A DNA stretch of 47,755 bases from Pseudomonadota bacterium (GTDB lineage Bacteria > Myxococcota_A > UBA796 > GCA-2862545). Location of the stretch: positions 1 through 47,755 of the forward strand of contig SXOB01000067.1 in the NCBI GenBank assembly GCA_005776945.1. Reading direction: 5' to 3'. The position numbers and the translations under genes were made by a program. This document shows, one piece after another, positions 21,201 through 28,657 of the stretch (position 1 is the first letter of the stretch; each line of letters starts with the position of its first letter). The notes beneath the pieces were generated by a model. That model searched no databases. It had not been told where the DNA came from and was given only the letters and a program-made list of their open reading frames with translations.

Positions 21201-23736
21201 TGCCGGTGAACGGTTTGCCGTCGGGCGTCACGGCCACGAGCTCGAAGCCTGTGGGTTCGCCGGCCTTCGGCAGCCGGGAGTTCGCCTTCAACCCGACGTA
21301 GGCCTTGCCGGGGTGGACGAGGACGGTCGTGCGGTTGGCGACGGTCCGCTGGTCGATGTCCGCGACCTCGGCCTCGATGGTCCATCGGGCCGGACTGGGG
21401 CCATGAGACTCGGCGAGGATTTCGCGCTGGAAGGCGCCGCCGACGAGCTCGGGGACGGTTTCGCCGCGCTCGACGACGCTGTGTTCCTCATCCCAGCGGA
21501 AGGGACCGAAGCGGAAATCGTCGAAGCCCGGCGGGTCGAAGTCGGCCGTGTCCGACCAGGCACGGACGGTGGCCTCCCCTTCGGTCAGCGGGGCCCCGAA
21601 CAGGTAGCGGGCCGCGCCGTGGGCGATCATCGGATCGCCCGCGACGGCCTCGGCCGGTGCGGAGATCTCGACGCGGAAGGCGGGCGCTCGGTAGGCCCGC
21701 GTCGCAACGATGGCGCTCAGCGTGCGCTTCGATGGGCCGTCGAGGATGACGTCGAGCCAGCCGTCGCCAAGCCGCATCGTCGTTGGCAACGTCGCCTCGA
21801 GGTCGAAGCCTCCGCGGTCGTCGAGCTTGCCTTCGCCCTCGGCGAGCGCGGTGTCGTCGACGTCGCGGAGTTGCCAGCGCACCGGCAGGCCCGCCTCTGG
21901 CCGCGCGATGCCACGGCCGTTCGCGTCGCGAAAGGTGGCGCGGGCCCAGACCGTGTCGCCGGGCCGGTAGACGCCGCGGTCCGTAAACAGGCTGCCGCGC
22001 ATCTCGGCGCCGTCGTCGTCGCCGCTTTGCCAGATGCCGAATTGCCATGGCGCGAGCCCGTCGGTCCATTGGCTGTGGACGACGCTCGTGTCGGCGCCCT
22101 TGCGGAGGACGGCAATGACGTCATCGGACCACCAACTCCGCGGCGCCGCGGGTTGGCCGGGCAACACGGCGACCCCGGAGGGGTCTGTCTTCGCGGTGCC
22201 AATGGGTTTGCCGTTTCGGTACCACGCGACGTCGACGTCGGAGACGGGTTGGCCCGACGCGAGCGTCGTCGCCCAGACGCGGCTTTCGCCTGGCGCAACC
22301 TTGAGGGTGGCGCCAAGATCCGTGACGATCAGTCCGGCCGAATAGCCACCGAGGCGGTGGCCCTCCTGATTCTTCGCTGAGGACTCCAGGCCGACAGCGA
22401 CGGTGCCGCGGCCTTCCGTGAGCGCTGGGGTGAGGTCGACGACGGCGAGGCCGAGGCGGTTGACGTCGGGCGGTTCAATGCGCCACGGCGAGGCGGAGCC
22501 AAGGCGCTCGTGCCAGGGGCTGCGGTCGAAGCTGCTCTCGATCCATGGCAGCAAGTCGAAGGTGGCTCGGCGGGCGGTCAGCGGGTCGGCGTTGATGTGG
22601 CGGAAGGGGTACGCGAGCGGGTTGTGGGCCGGGTAGATCCGCAGGCCGTCGTCGGCGTCGATCCGGGGGCGGTAGTCGCCTGTCGTGAAGGTCTTGGTGA
22701 CGCCTTTGTCGAGGCGTTGACCCCAGGCGTCGACCGCGCCCGCAGCGAGGGTGACCGTGTACTTTGTGCGCGGCGCGAGGCTGACGGTGGTGCCCCACTC
22801 TCGTGTCGACCAAGAGTCGCTTGGCTTCTCCCACGCGAGCGGAGGCGGCTGGATGTCGAGGACGTCGCTGATCGCGCTGAGCGGGGTTCGCGTGGCGAGT
22901 TCAACCGCGAGGTAGGCGCCGGCCGGGTCGGGCAAGCCGTCGAGGCGAACGTCGACGATGGCGGGCAGGGGAACGGTCTGGAATGCGCTGCGCGTGGGAG
23001 CGTCTGCGGTCAGAGGTCCTACGGCGCGCCATCCGGGCTTCAGTTCGAAGACGCAAGCGGCCGCGCGCGGCGGGGCGGCCATCCACGTGACGGCCCGCGC
23101 CTCGGCGGCGATCGGCGCTGGCAGCGGCAGTTCGGCGCCGTCGCAGCGGAGCGACGCGAACGGCGCCACCGATTCCGGCGTGATGGGCTGGGATGCCCAT
23201 ACGGTGATCGGCAAGGCGGGGTCGTGCTCATCGGCCCCGTCGGGGGGGAGGACGTTGCGGACGTGGGGGCGCTCGGTCTCGAACGTCCAGCGGACGTCCT
23301 GCGTGAGCGGCGTGCCGTCCACGGCGGTGGTGCCCTTGGCGACGAGGCAGGTGGTGACCGTCGCGTCGGGCCACCGTCCTCCTTCCGGCAGGAAAACCGC
23401 GGTCGTCGTGCCGGCCCAGCGGGCGACACCGGGGACGGGCGGGTCGCAGACCAACGGCACGGCCGCATTCATGTCGTCGAGCGCGCCCAACGCGACCATC
23501 GGCCGGTCGAAGATGACGGACGCCTGCAAAGCTCGGCGGCCGACGCCGATGGGGGACACGGCGAGGACCTGGACGCCGTCGCCGCTGCCGCCGGGAGGCG
23601 GGCCGCCGTCGCCGAAGGTCGCCGTGGGCAGGTAGGGCGCCGGTGCGGGCAGGACGGTGCCGGCCTGTTCCGCCGCGGCGAGGACGCCCTCGGGTGGCGG
23701 TTGGGACGAACAGGCGAGCCAGGCGAAGGCGAACAT
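18202..23736 (-). CDS. Bacterial alpha-2-macroglobulin, thioester type, probable lipoprotein
   Basis: The 1844-residue protease-trapping protein matches the E. coli YfhM/ECAM type. Features include the MG-domain GSLFTDRGVYRPGDTVWARA segment, a bait-region candidate in the middle, VSLTAYETPDAFETF-like sequence (seen as VLSLTAYETPDAF), and the thioester motif GCVEQ (YPHGCVEQVTSRTL, Cys near residue 1362). A thioester-domain helical region and a C-terminal receptor-like domain (YEHVEL-type segment YAFDHVELRDDAV) follow. The N-terminus is only MFAFAWLACSS before a Cys, an unusually short lipoprotein-like signal; a better start was not found. It would entrap attacking proteases in the periplasm beside PBP1C, whose gene overlaps by four bases. 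Confidence 0.94.
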   Translation of the reverse strand: MFAFAWLACSSQPPPEGVLAAAEQAGTVLPAPAPYLPTATFGDGGPPPGGSGDGVQVLAVSPIGVGRRALQASVIFDRPMVALGALDDMNAAVPLVCDPPVPGVARWAGTTTAVFLPEGGRWPDATVTTCLVAKGTTAVDGTPLTQDVRWTFETERPHVRNVLPPDGADEHDPALPITVWASQPITPESVAPFASLRCDGAELPLPAPIAAEARAVTWMAAPPRAAACVFELKPGWRAVGPLTADAPTRSAFQTVPLPAIVDVRLDGLPDPAGAYLAVELATRTPLSAISDVLDIQPPPLAWEKPSDSWSTREWGTTVSLAPRTKYTVTLAAGAVDAWGQRLDKGVTKTFTTGDYRPRIDADDGLRIYPAHNPLAYPFRHINADPLTARRATFDLLPWIESSFDRSPWHERLGSASPWRIEPPDVNRLGLAVVDLTPALTEGRGTVAVGLESSAKNQEGHRLGGYSAGLIVTDLGATLKVAPGESRVWATTLASGQPVSDVDVAWYRNGKPIGTAKTDPSGVAVLPGQPAAPRSWWSDDVIAVLRKGADTSVVHSQWTDGLAPWQFGIWQSGDDDGAEMRGSLFTDRGVYRPGDTVWARATFRDANGRGIARPEAGLPVRWQLRDVDDTALAEGEGKLDDRGGFDLEATLPTTMRLGDGWLDVILDGPSKRTLSAIVATRAYRAPAFRVEISAPAEAVAGDPMIAHGAARYLFGAPLTEGEATVRAWSDTADFDPPGFDDFRFGPFRWDEEHSVVERGETVPELVGGAFQREILAESHGPSPARWTIEAEVADIDQRTVANRTTVLVHPGKAYVGLKANSRLPKAGEPTGFELVAVTPDGKPFTGTLSGTLRMVRHHWTRAREKRMDGRWEWVENEVREEVAVSDVRVGGRASAVMLTPPKPGWYTVLLSATDGAGHALEAETEIWTIGEGEVSWRMSDTPTLALVADKARYAPGDTARVLIPTPRVGMRAWITVEREGVFWSEVRELKGTADTVDIPLDPAWTPNVVVTVVAVEGAPPQDGPDKGRPTAFVGMLPLAIDPEGAHLTVEVVPKKTVFGPRDEVVVDVVVQRGGKPVPNAGVTLWAVDEGVLSLTAYETPDAFETFHAPHDLSVQTADNRVAVFDRAPYLTKGAPDGGGGGEGDGKGTRNRFVTTATWQPDLRTGPDGRVVARFTLADNLTTFRIMAAVDAGEDAFGSDDAEVRVTRPLLVRPAMPRFLRPGDKAHAGVVLHEDAGRARTVTVTATASGVDVHGSPATVALAAHGAVEVPFTWTPATAGQAAITFRAEGGGDSDAVELTIPVVDRVDWDVTATATTTMDHAEEVVARPRSVRQDRGGLTIDLAPTVLAGAGDGVDYLLTYPHGCVEQVTSRTLAALTARRIREKAGIQTPAATLDTFIRAGLDHLAGFRRPEGGLSYWPGAERASPMGTAYAIEVAAAARDAGYAIDEDGLKRDARWLREWLTGPLERDALGEPLVTWNGRALAAAALARAGHGDAGHHNVLFGHRQDFGILSTARLLEAIARTTGADARTTELARRISAATYVDATTAQVQENRGGRWAALWGSDDLSTAAALQALMAAEPSPPLAPRFAAHLAQSRVGGRWHDTRATAGVLAALASYAERLEGAGGIQARVRSAGRTIFDAPIPVGGHARAEIPLADLQDGAVTFDVDGGRLYASMRLAVIPEPVLPRDEGLTVLRSIRQVGREPGPVARGDLLEVTLRVVTPTGRRDAAVVDPLPAGLEALDPSLATTSAAPQEMDADQGGDRSDGPLRYSSYAFDHVELRDDAVHLYASSLPAGVHTFTYRARATTPGAFAHPPLTAEAMYDPEHFGRTAASTLAIAAAQP

Positions 23737-23803
23737 GGGGCTCTTTAGCCGGCTGCCGCGGAAAGGCGGAGGTGGGCGCGCCGCGTGGCCCGGACGCGTA
23801 GCC

Positions 23804-24829
23804 TCAGGCGTCGACGCGCCAACGGAGGCGTTCGCCCCCGCGGAAGACGCGGACGGGGCCGGCGCGCGTCGACCAAACGTCGTCGGGCGTCCAAGGCGTA
23901 GGCCGCAAGCGGGTCGCGGTGGTGGCTACGGGCACGCCGTAGAATTGGGCGCCGGCGGTGGACGCGAAGGTTGCGAGGTGGTCGAGCGCGCCGGCCTCTT
24001 CGAAGACCTCGGCGTAGGTTGCGAGCGCGGTGGGGGCGTTGAACACGCCGGCCGCTCCGCCGTCGGCCTCCTTGCGGTGCACCGGGTGCGGCGCGCTGTC
24101 GGTGCCGAGGAAAAAGCGGGGGTCGCCGCGTGTGACGGCCTCGACGAGCGCGCGGCGATCCGCCTCTGTCTTCACGACCGGCAGGCAGTAGCAATGGGGG
24201 CGCAGGCCGCTCCGGAACAGGTCGTTGCGGGTCCAGACGAGGTGGTGAGGCGTGACGGTGGCGGCGAGGCGGCCGGACGCGTCGGCAAGCACGAGCCGGA
24301 CAGCGGCGGCCGTCGACGCATGTTCGATGACGACGCGTAGGGTCGGATGACGTGCCCGGAGCGGACTGAGGACGCGCTCGAGGAAGGCCTCCTCCCGGTC
24401 GAAGACGTCGACCTCGGGGTCCGTCACCTCGCCGTGCACGAGCAGCGGCATGTCGGCCCCCGCCATGGCGGCAAAAACGGGGTCGAGGGCTGCGATGTCG
24501 GTGACCCCTTGGGCGGCGTTCGTCGTCGCGTGGGCCGGGTACAGCTTCATCGCTTTCCAGGCGCCGTCGGCGTAGCCGCGGAGCACCTCGTCGGGGCGCG
24601 TGGCGTCGGTCAGGTAGCCGACGGCCACGGGCGTCACGCCAGCTGGGGCGCACTTCCGAAGGCGGTCGGCGTAGGCGCTGGCGTCGCCTGGCGTCGTGAC
24701 GGGCGGCGTGAGGTTCGGCATCGCGATGACGCGGCCAAAGGACGCATGGGCCGGCAGAAGGTCGGCGGCGAAGTCGCCGTCGCGGAAGTGGGCGTGCCAG
24801 TCGTCGGGACGCGGGATCTCGGGCGTCAC
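23804..24829 (-). CDS. pyrC: Dihydroorotase (class II, homodimeric type)
   Basis: Dihydroorotase closes carbamoyl-aspartate to dihydroorotate in pyrimidine synthesis. The 341-residue protein has the zinc motif DDWHAHFRDG (His12, His14), the carbamylated lysine in WKAMKLYPAHATTN (Lys95), LLVHGEV, VIEHAST, ATVTPHHL and LGTDSAPHPVHRKE, in the order of E. coli PyrC. The GTG start at 24827-24829 overlaps the TGA of the upstream lipoprotein gene (GTGA); open sequence further upstream belongs to that gene in another frame. It is followed after about 67 bases by the macroglobulin gene. Biosynthetic genes ribA and pyrC are both in this minus-strand run. Confidence 0.95.
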   Translation of the reverse strand: MTPEIPRPDDWHAHFRDGDFAADLLPAHASFGRVIAMPNLTPPVTTPGDASAYADRLRKCAPAGVTPVAVGYLTDATRPDEVLRGYADGAWKAMKLYPAHATTNAAQGVTDIAALDPVFAAMAGADMPLLVHGEVTDPEVDVFDREEAFLERVLSPLRARHPTLRVVIEHASTAAAVRLVLADASGRLAATVTPHHLVWTRNDLFRSGLRPHCYCLPVVKTEADRRALVEAVTRGDPRFFLGTDSAPHPVHRKEADGGAAGVFNAPTALATYAEVFEEAGALDHLATFASTAGAQFYGVPVATTATRLRPTPWTPDDVWSTRAGPVRVFRGGERLRWRVDA

Positions 24830-26322
24830 AACGTGCTCAGGACGGCCTCCGCCGCTTCGATTTCGACGGAGTCTCCGGCTCGTAGAGCGAGAACGGCGTC
24901 GAGCGTGCGCGCGATGGGGCTGGTGGGCGCGATGCCGCCGGTGCCGTCGGCCCGAGACGTCCACGCGATGGTCTCGTTGGCCGCCAAAGGAGCACCGACC
25001 GGCACGATGGCCGCGATGCCTTCGGGAAGGTCGATGCGGACGGTGTCCAGGCCCGGGGAGCCGTGGGTGCCATCGAAGCCGACGACCGCGGTCCGGGGCA
25101 AGGCGGCAATGGCCGCGACCATCGGCTCGCAGGCGCCCGACGTCCCATGATTGACGAGCGCGACGACCGGCCCGTCGTAGGTGAAGGGCGGCGCGACGAT
25201 CTCGAGCAGGTCGAGCGGGTTGTCGGGGTCGCGCTCGAGCTGGCCCGTCGCTCGGTTCGTCCACGCCTGGTACATATAGAAGGTCGGGACGGTGAACAGG
25301 CCGGAAACCATCGCGGCGCCGGCGGTCTGGTCGTCGCCGTCGCAGCCGCGGAAATCGACGATCGCGCCGGGAACGCCGAAGTTCTGGAAGTTGCGGAACG
25401 CATCCTCGGCGGTGTCGACGGTGGCGGCCGCCGCGAGTTGAAGGTGCAGGAAGCCGAAGCCCGACGGCAGCAGGGTGAATGTCACGAGCTCGGCGGGGTC
25501 GACCAGGTCGATCGGACTCGTGAGTTCGAGGCCGGCGTAGCCGTCGTTCTCGGCGTGCAGTTCGGCCGTCCTCGGCACGCCGCCAGCGTCGAGGAAGCCG
25601 AGTTCGGCCGTGGCGTCGACGGGGCCGCGCACGAGGAGGCGTTCGGCCAGGCGGGCGCGGCCAACGTCGGTGGCCGGCGGGCGCTCCCCCCAGATCAGTT
25701 CGACACCGGCGAGCGCGCCAGCGATGGGTTCGCCGTTCCAGGTCGTCACGGTCGTTCCGACCGTCACGCTCGCATGTTCCGCGCTGCCGCCAGGCAGGAT
25801 GGCGCTGACGACGACGGCGCCGTCGTCGAGCGTGTCGATCGCGAGCCCGTAGGAGCCCGCGATGTGGGCCGCCAACTGGCCCTGATCGGGCCCGACGAGC
25901 GACACGCGCCCGTCGGGAATGGCCCAGAGGTAGCGGCGCACAGCCAAGTAGTAGGCGCCAAGGTCGACGGTCGTTTCGGCCGTGGCGATGGCCGCGGCGG
26001 CGGTGTCGCCAAGCGCGACGAGGTCCACGCCTTTGTGGTCGGCCACGGTGTAGTTGGCCTCAATTTCTGCGCGGGCCAGAGCGAATGCGTCGGACCAACC
26101 GAAGCCGCTGAAGTCTTGGGCCGTCGGGTAGACGAAGCCCGACGGGATCGTGCCGTCGGTGCCGTCGGTGGTTGCCGTATCCGTCGGCGTTGGGGGCGGC
26201 GGCGGCGGGACCGTGGTGTCGGTGTCCGTGTCGGTGGTATCCGTCGGGGCCGTCGTGTCGGTGGGAGGAACGGTTCCGTCCCCGTCACCACAGGCCCAAA
26301 GCGTGAACAACCAGGGGGTCAT
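24826..26322 (-). CDS. S41-peptidase-like lipoprotein lacking the catalytic Ser/Lys
   Basis: This 498-residue predicted lipoprotein begins MTPWLFTLWACGDGDG, followed by a Thr/Asp/Pro-rich spacer. The body resembles tail-specific (S41) proteases: an N-terminal helical part, a PDZ-like segment (GLAIDTLDDGAVVVSAILPG, then ASVTVGTTVTTWNGEPIAG) and a core with GAIVDFRGCDGDD and GPVVALVNHGTSGACEPMV. In active S41 enzymes the last motif reads SAxE and a lysine follows in TFGKG; here these positions read GACE and THGSPG, so the usual Ser/Lys dyad seems absent. It may be a pseudoenzyme. I chose ATG 26322 over an upstream frame because it gives a lipoprotein signal. It is 19 bases after ribA, and overlaps pyrC. 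Confidence 0.75.
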   Translation of the reverse strand: MTPWLFTLWACGDGDGTVPPTDTTAPTDTTDTDTDTTVPPPPPPTPTDTATTDGTDGTIPSGFVYPTAQDFSGFGWSDAFALARAEIEANYTVADHKGVDLVALGDTAAAAIATAETTVDLGAYYLAVRRYLWAIPDGRVSLVGPDQGQLAAHIAGSYGLAIDTLDDGAVVVSAILPGGSAEHASVTVGTTVTTWNGEPIAGALAGVELIWGERPPATDVGRARLAERLLVRGPVDATAELGFLDAGGVPRTAELHAENDGYAGLELTSPIDLVDPAELVTFTLLPSGFGFLHLQLAAAATVDTAEDAFRNFQNFGVPGAIVDFRGCDGDDQTAGAAMVSGLFTVPTFYMYQAWTNRATGQLERDPDNPLDLLEIVAPPFTYDGPVVALVNHGTSGACEPMVAAIAALPRTAVVGFDGTHGSPGLDTVRIDLPEGIAAIVPVGAPLAANETIAWTSRADGTGGIAPTSPIARTLDAVLALRAGDSVEIEAAEAVLSTL

Positions 26323-26341
26323 GGCGGCTCCCGACCCGTGG

Positions 26342-27016
26342 CTAACGCGGCTCCTCGAATCGAAGGCGGTGCCCACTGCGGCGCGCCTTGGTCTTGAGGT
26401 AGGCGAGGTTGTGGGGATTGGACGGCAGCTGGTGGGCCAACCGTTTGGCGACCACGATTCCGTTTCGGCGCAGCTGGCGCACCTTGTCGGGGTTGTTCGT
26501 CAGCAGCGCGATGCTGCCCACGCCGAGTGCGCGCAACATGTGGGCGGCGGCCGTGTAGTCGCGCTCGTCGACGCGGAAGCCGAGCGCGAGGTTCGCGTCG
26601 ACGGTGTCGAGGCCGCCGTCCTGCAGCGCGTAGGCGCGAATCTTGTTGGCGATACCGATGCCGCGGCCCTCCTGGCGCAGGTAGAGCAGGATGCCGGTGC
26701 CGCAGCGTTCGATCTCCGCGAGCGCGGCTTCGAGTTGGTCGCGGCAGTCGCAGCGCAGAGATCCGAGCGCGTCGCCCGTCAAACACTCGCTGTGCATCCG
26801 CACGCGGACGTTGCGAGCGCCGCGCACATCGCCCTTGATCAGCGCGACGTGATCTTTGCCGTCGACCTGGTTGGCAAAGGATGCGATCTTGAAATGCCCG
26901 AAGCGCGTCGGAAGATCGGCCATGGCCACGAGGCGCACCCGCAACGGTTCGAGGGTGGGCGACGTGATTTTTGGCAGCGCGCCCAAGGGGCCTCCGTGGT
27001 CCCTCGACGTAATCAC
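26342..27016 (-). CDS. ribA: GTP cyclohydrolase II
   Basis: RibA opens the GTP imidazole ring in the first step of riboflavin synthesis. The 224-residue single-domain protein has ADLPTRFGHFKIASF, the zinc cysteines in SECLTGDALGSLRCDCRDQL (Cys-x10-Cys-x-Cys), the catalytic ILLYLRQEGRGIGIANKIRA and LLTNNPDKVRQL. No DHBP synthase (RibB) domain is fused. The start is uncertain: GTG 27016 is used, but the family usually begins about ten residues before LPTRFG, so the real start may lie nearer 26950. It sits between the RNase Z-like gene and the S41-like lipoprotein gene. Confidence 0.95.
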   Translation of the reverse strand: MITSRDHGGPLGALPKITSPTLEPLRVRLVAMADLPTRFGHFKIASFANQVDGKDHVALIKGDVRGARNVRVRMHSECLTGDALGSLRCDCRDQLEAALAEIERCGTGILLYLRQEGRGIGIANKIRAYALQDGGLDTVDANLALGFRVDERDYTAAAHMLRALGVGSIALLTNNPDKVRQLRRNGIVVAKRLAHQLPSNPHNLAYLKTKARRSGHRLRFEEPR

Positions 27017-27052
27017 GGTGGTCGGCGGGACGAGGCCTCGGGGCGCGTTTCT

Positions 27053-27643
27053 TCAGTCGGCGGGAGGGCCCGGGCGCGCCCGCGGTGTTCCCAAGGCGGC
27101 GCGAGCTGTCGCAAGAGACGCGGCGATGGCCGGATCGTCGACGGGGCCGATCGCGAGGTCGGCCGTGCGCGCGTCGGCGGCGAAGGCGGCCGGGTCGGCT
27201 GGATCGGCGGTCCACGCAACGGTGACGCCGTCGGCTTGGACCCGGACGGAAGGATGGGCGAGGGGCGAGCGTCCGCCAGCGAGTCGAACCTGGAACGGAC
27301 CCACCGTGAGTCGGAAGGGCAGCCCTTCGGAGGCGGCAGTCCAGGGAAGGCGGCCCCCCTGGGCGCGGGTCGTGGCATCGATCAGGCCGGCCAGGGCCTC
27401 GTCGCCAAGGGGCCAGACGATGGTCAACGGGCGCGTTCGGCCCGCCAAGTGGTGGAGCAGGGAGATGAGCCCGCCGCAGGCCCCCGGGTGGGAGCCAGGC
27501 AGGACGAGGCCGATGACGTCATGGGGGTCCCCGCTCAGCGCCCATGCCGTCCCCTCCCCCGCCCCGAGGATCAGCCGAGCCCCCTGGGTGGCCAGCACCA
27601 CGCTTGGCCCGGCCCGAGTCGCCGTGAGTGCGCCGAGCTTCAC
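27053..27643 (-). CDS. Metallo-beta-lactamase-fold protein, RNase Z-like, metal ligands lost
   Basis: The 196-residue protein resembles the N-terminal half of RNase Z: VVLATQGARLILGAGEGTAW holds the GEGT signature, and DVIGLVLPGSHPGACGG followed by LISLLHHLAGRTRPLTI aligns with the THxHxDHxxGLPGLL region and the following RxxPLxIYGP. Of the HxHxDH metal ligands only one His seems left, and no C-terminal HTxxT-type motifs are visible, so zinc catalysis is doubtful. The GTG start (27641-27643) overlaps the dehydrogenase TGA, which indicates co-translation. It may be a pseudoenzyme with a binding role. The family assignment is from visible pattern only. Confidence 0.65.
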   Translation of the reverse strand: MKLGALTATRAGPSVVLATQGARLILGAGEGTAWALSGDPHDVIGLVLPGSHPGACGGLISLLHHLAGRTRPLTIVWPLGDEALAGLIDATTRAQGGRLPWTAASEGLPFRLTVGPFQVRLAGGRSPLAHPSVRVQADGVTVAWTADPADPAAFAADARTADLAIGPVDDPAIAASLATARAALGTPRARPGPPAD

Positions 27644-28593
27644 CGGGTCACGACAATCTTGCCGATGGTCCCGCCGCGCGCGAGCGCGTCGTAGGCCTCG
27701 GGAAGGGATGACCAGGGAAAGAGGGTGACGGGGACGCGGCACCCGTTGGCGGCAACGAAGGCGACAAGGTCCTTCAACCCCTGGCGGGATCCGACGAAGA
27801 TGCCGTGCAGGTGAAGGGTCCGCATGACGATGGGCAGCAGGTCGAGCGGCGACTGGTGGCCGTCGAGTACCCCGACGAGCGCGATGTGGCCGCCGTTGCG
27901 CACCGCGGGCAGGGCCGACGCGAGCGCCCTGCCGCCGGCAACGTCGACGACCCGGTCGAAGGGCCCCGCGCGGCCTACGGCGTCGTCGCGAGGAATCGCG
28001 GTCGCCCCCAACCCTTCGAGAATGCGGCCGCGCGCGGGATCGGATGTCGCTACCGTCACGTTCAATTCCATGGCCTTGCCAAGCGCTGCCGTCCAGCAGG
28101 CGACGCCCCCCGTTCCCCAGGTCAGGACGCGGTCGCCCGGGCGGGGCGGGCCGCCCACATGCAGCGCAGACCAGGCCGTCAGCGCCGCGCACGGCAGCGT
28201 TGCCGCCGTGGCGTCGTCGATCGCGTCTGGGACGGACACGAGATCGTCGGGGAGCGCCAGGCTGAGGCTCGCCGCGACGCCTGGCGTGCGGCAGCCGAGC
28301 GCGCCGCGAACGACCTGGCGCGACGGATCGCCAGAGGGGTGGCCGGGCGCAAAGGCCGTGACGGCCCGCGAACCTGCCGCAGGGCCGTCGAGAACGGTCC
28401 ACACGGCGTCCGACAGCGGGACGATGGGCAGGGTGGCGCCCGGATCGTAGCGTCCGTCGGCCACCATGAGGTCGCGGTGGTTCAGGCTCGCTGCGCGGAA
28501 TTGGAGCCGAACGGCTCCGGCGCGCGGCTCGGGGTCGGGCGCTGCGACGGCTTCGGGGCGTTGTCCGAAAGCGCGAATCTGCCAGATGTCCAT
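27640..28593 (-). CDS. Zinc-independent MDR-family alcohol/quinone dehydrogenase
   Basis: This 317-residue medium-chain dehydrogenase/reductase starts MDIWQIRAFGQRPEAVAAPD. It has the N-terminal GroES-like domain with LQFRAASLNHRDLMVADGRY and the Rossmann domain with LTWGTGGVACWTAALGKAM. LPCAALTAWSALH is typical of the family. No structural-zinc cysteine cluster is visible, which favours the zinc-independent quinone-oxidoreductase-like branch acting on NAD(P)H substrates. The ATG at 28591-28593 is chosen; a GTG nine bases upstream is possible. It is the first gene of the minus-strand run through pbpC, diverging from an FG-GAP lipoprotein gene. Confidence 0.88.
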   Translation of the reverse strand: MDIWQIRAFGQRPEAVAAPDPEPRAGAVRLQFRAASLNHRDLMVADGRYDPGATLPIVPLSDAVWTVLDGPAAGSRAVTAFAPGHPSGDPSRQVVRGALGCRTPGVAASLSLALPDDLVSVPDAIDDATAATLPCAALTAWSALHVGGPPRPGDRVLTWGTGGVACWTAALGKAMELNVTVATSDPARGRILEGLGATAIPRDDAVGRAGPFDRVVDVAGGRALASALPAVRNGGHIALVGVLDGHQSPLDLLPIVMRTLHLHGIFVGSRQGLKDLVAFVAANGCRVPVTLFPWSSLPEAYDALARGGTIGKIVVTR

Positions 28594-28657
28594 GGGTCGC
28601 ACTCAGCCGATGTGGCGAACGACGTCGGCTCGGGGCATGTACCGCGCGGAGGTGAGC

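Noticed and set aside
18206..21385. Open minus-strand frame continuing upstream of pbpC for about 1060 codons
   Set aside because: The translation is arginine/proline-rich and overlaps the macroglobulin gene in another frame; the PBP1C N-terminus and a GTGA overlap set the start at 18205.
18067..22380. Plus-strand open frame of about 1437 codons opposite the macroglobulin gene
   Set aside because: It lacks any recognisable domain and mirrors the codon bias of the real gene on the other strand, a usual effect of high GC.
28605..28630. Inverted repeat AGCCGA...TCGGCT in the divergent gap before the FG-GAP gene
   Set aside because: Six-base arms 14 bases apart in GC-rich DNA are expected by chance; no regulator or conservation supports it.
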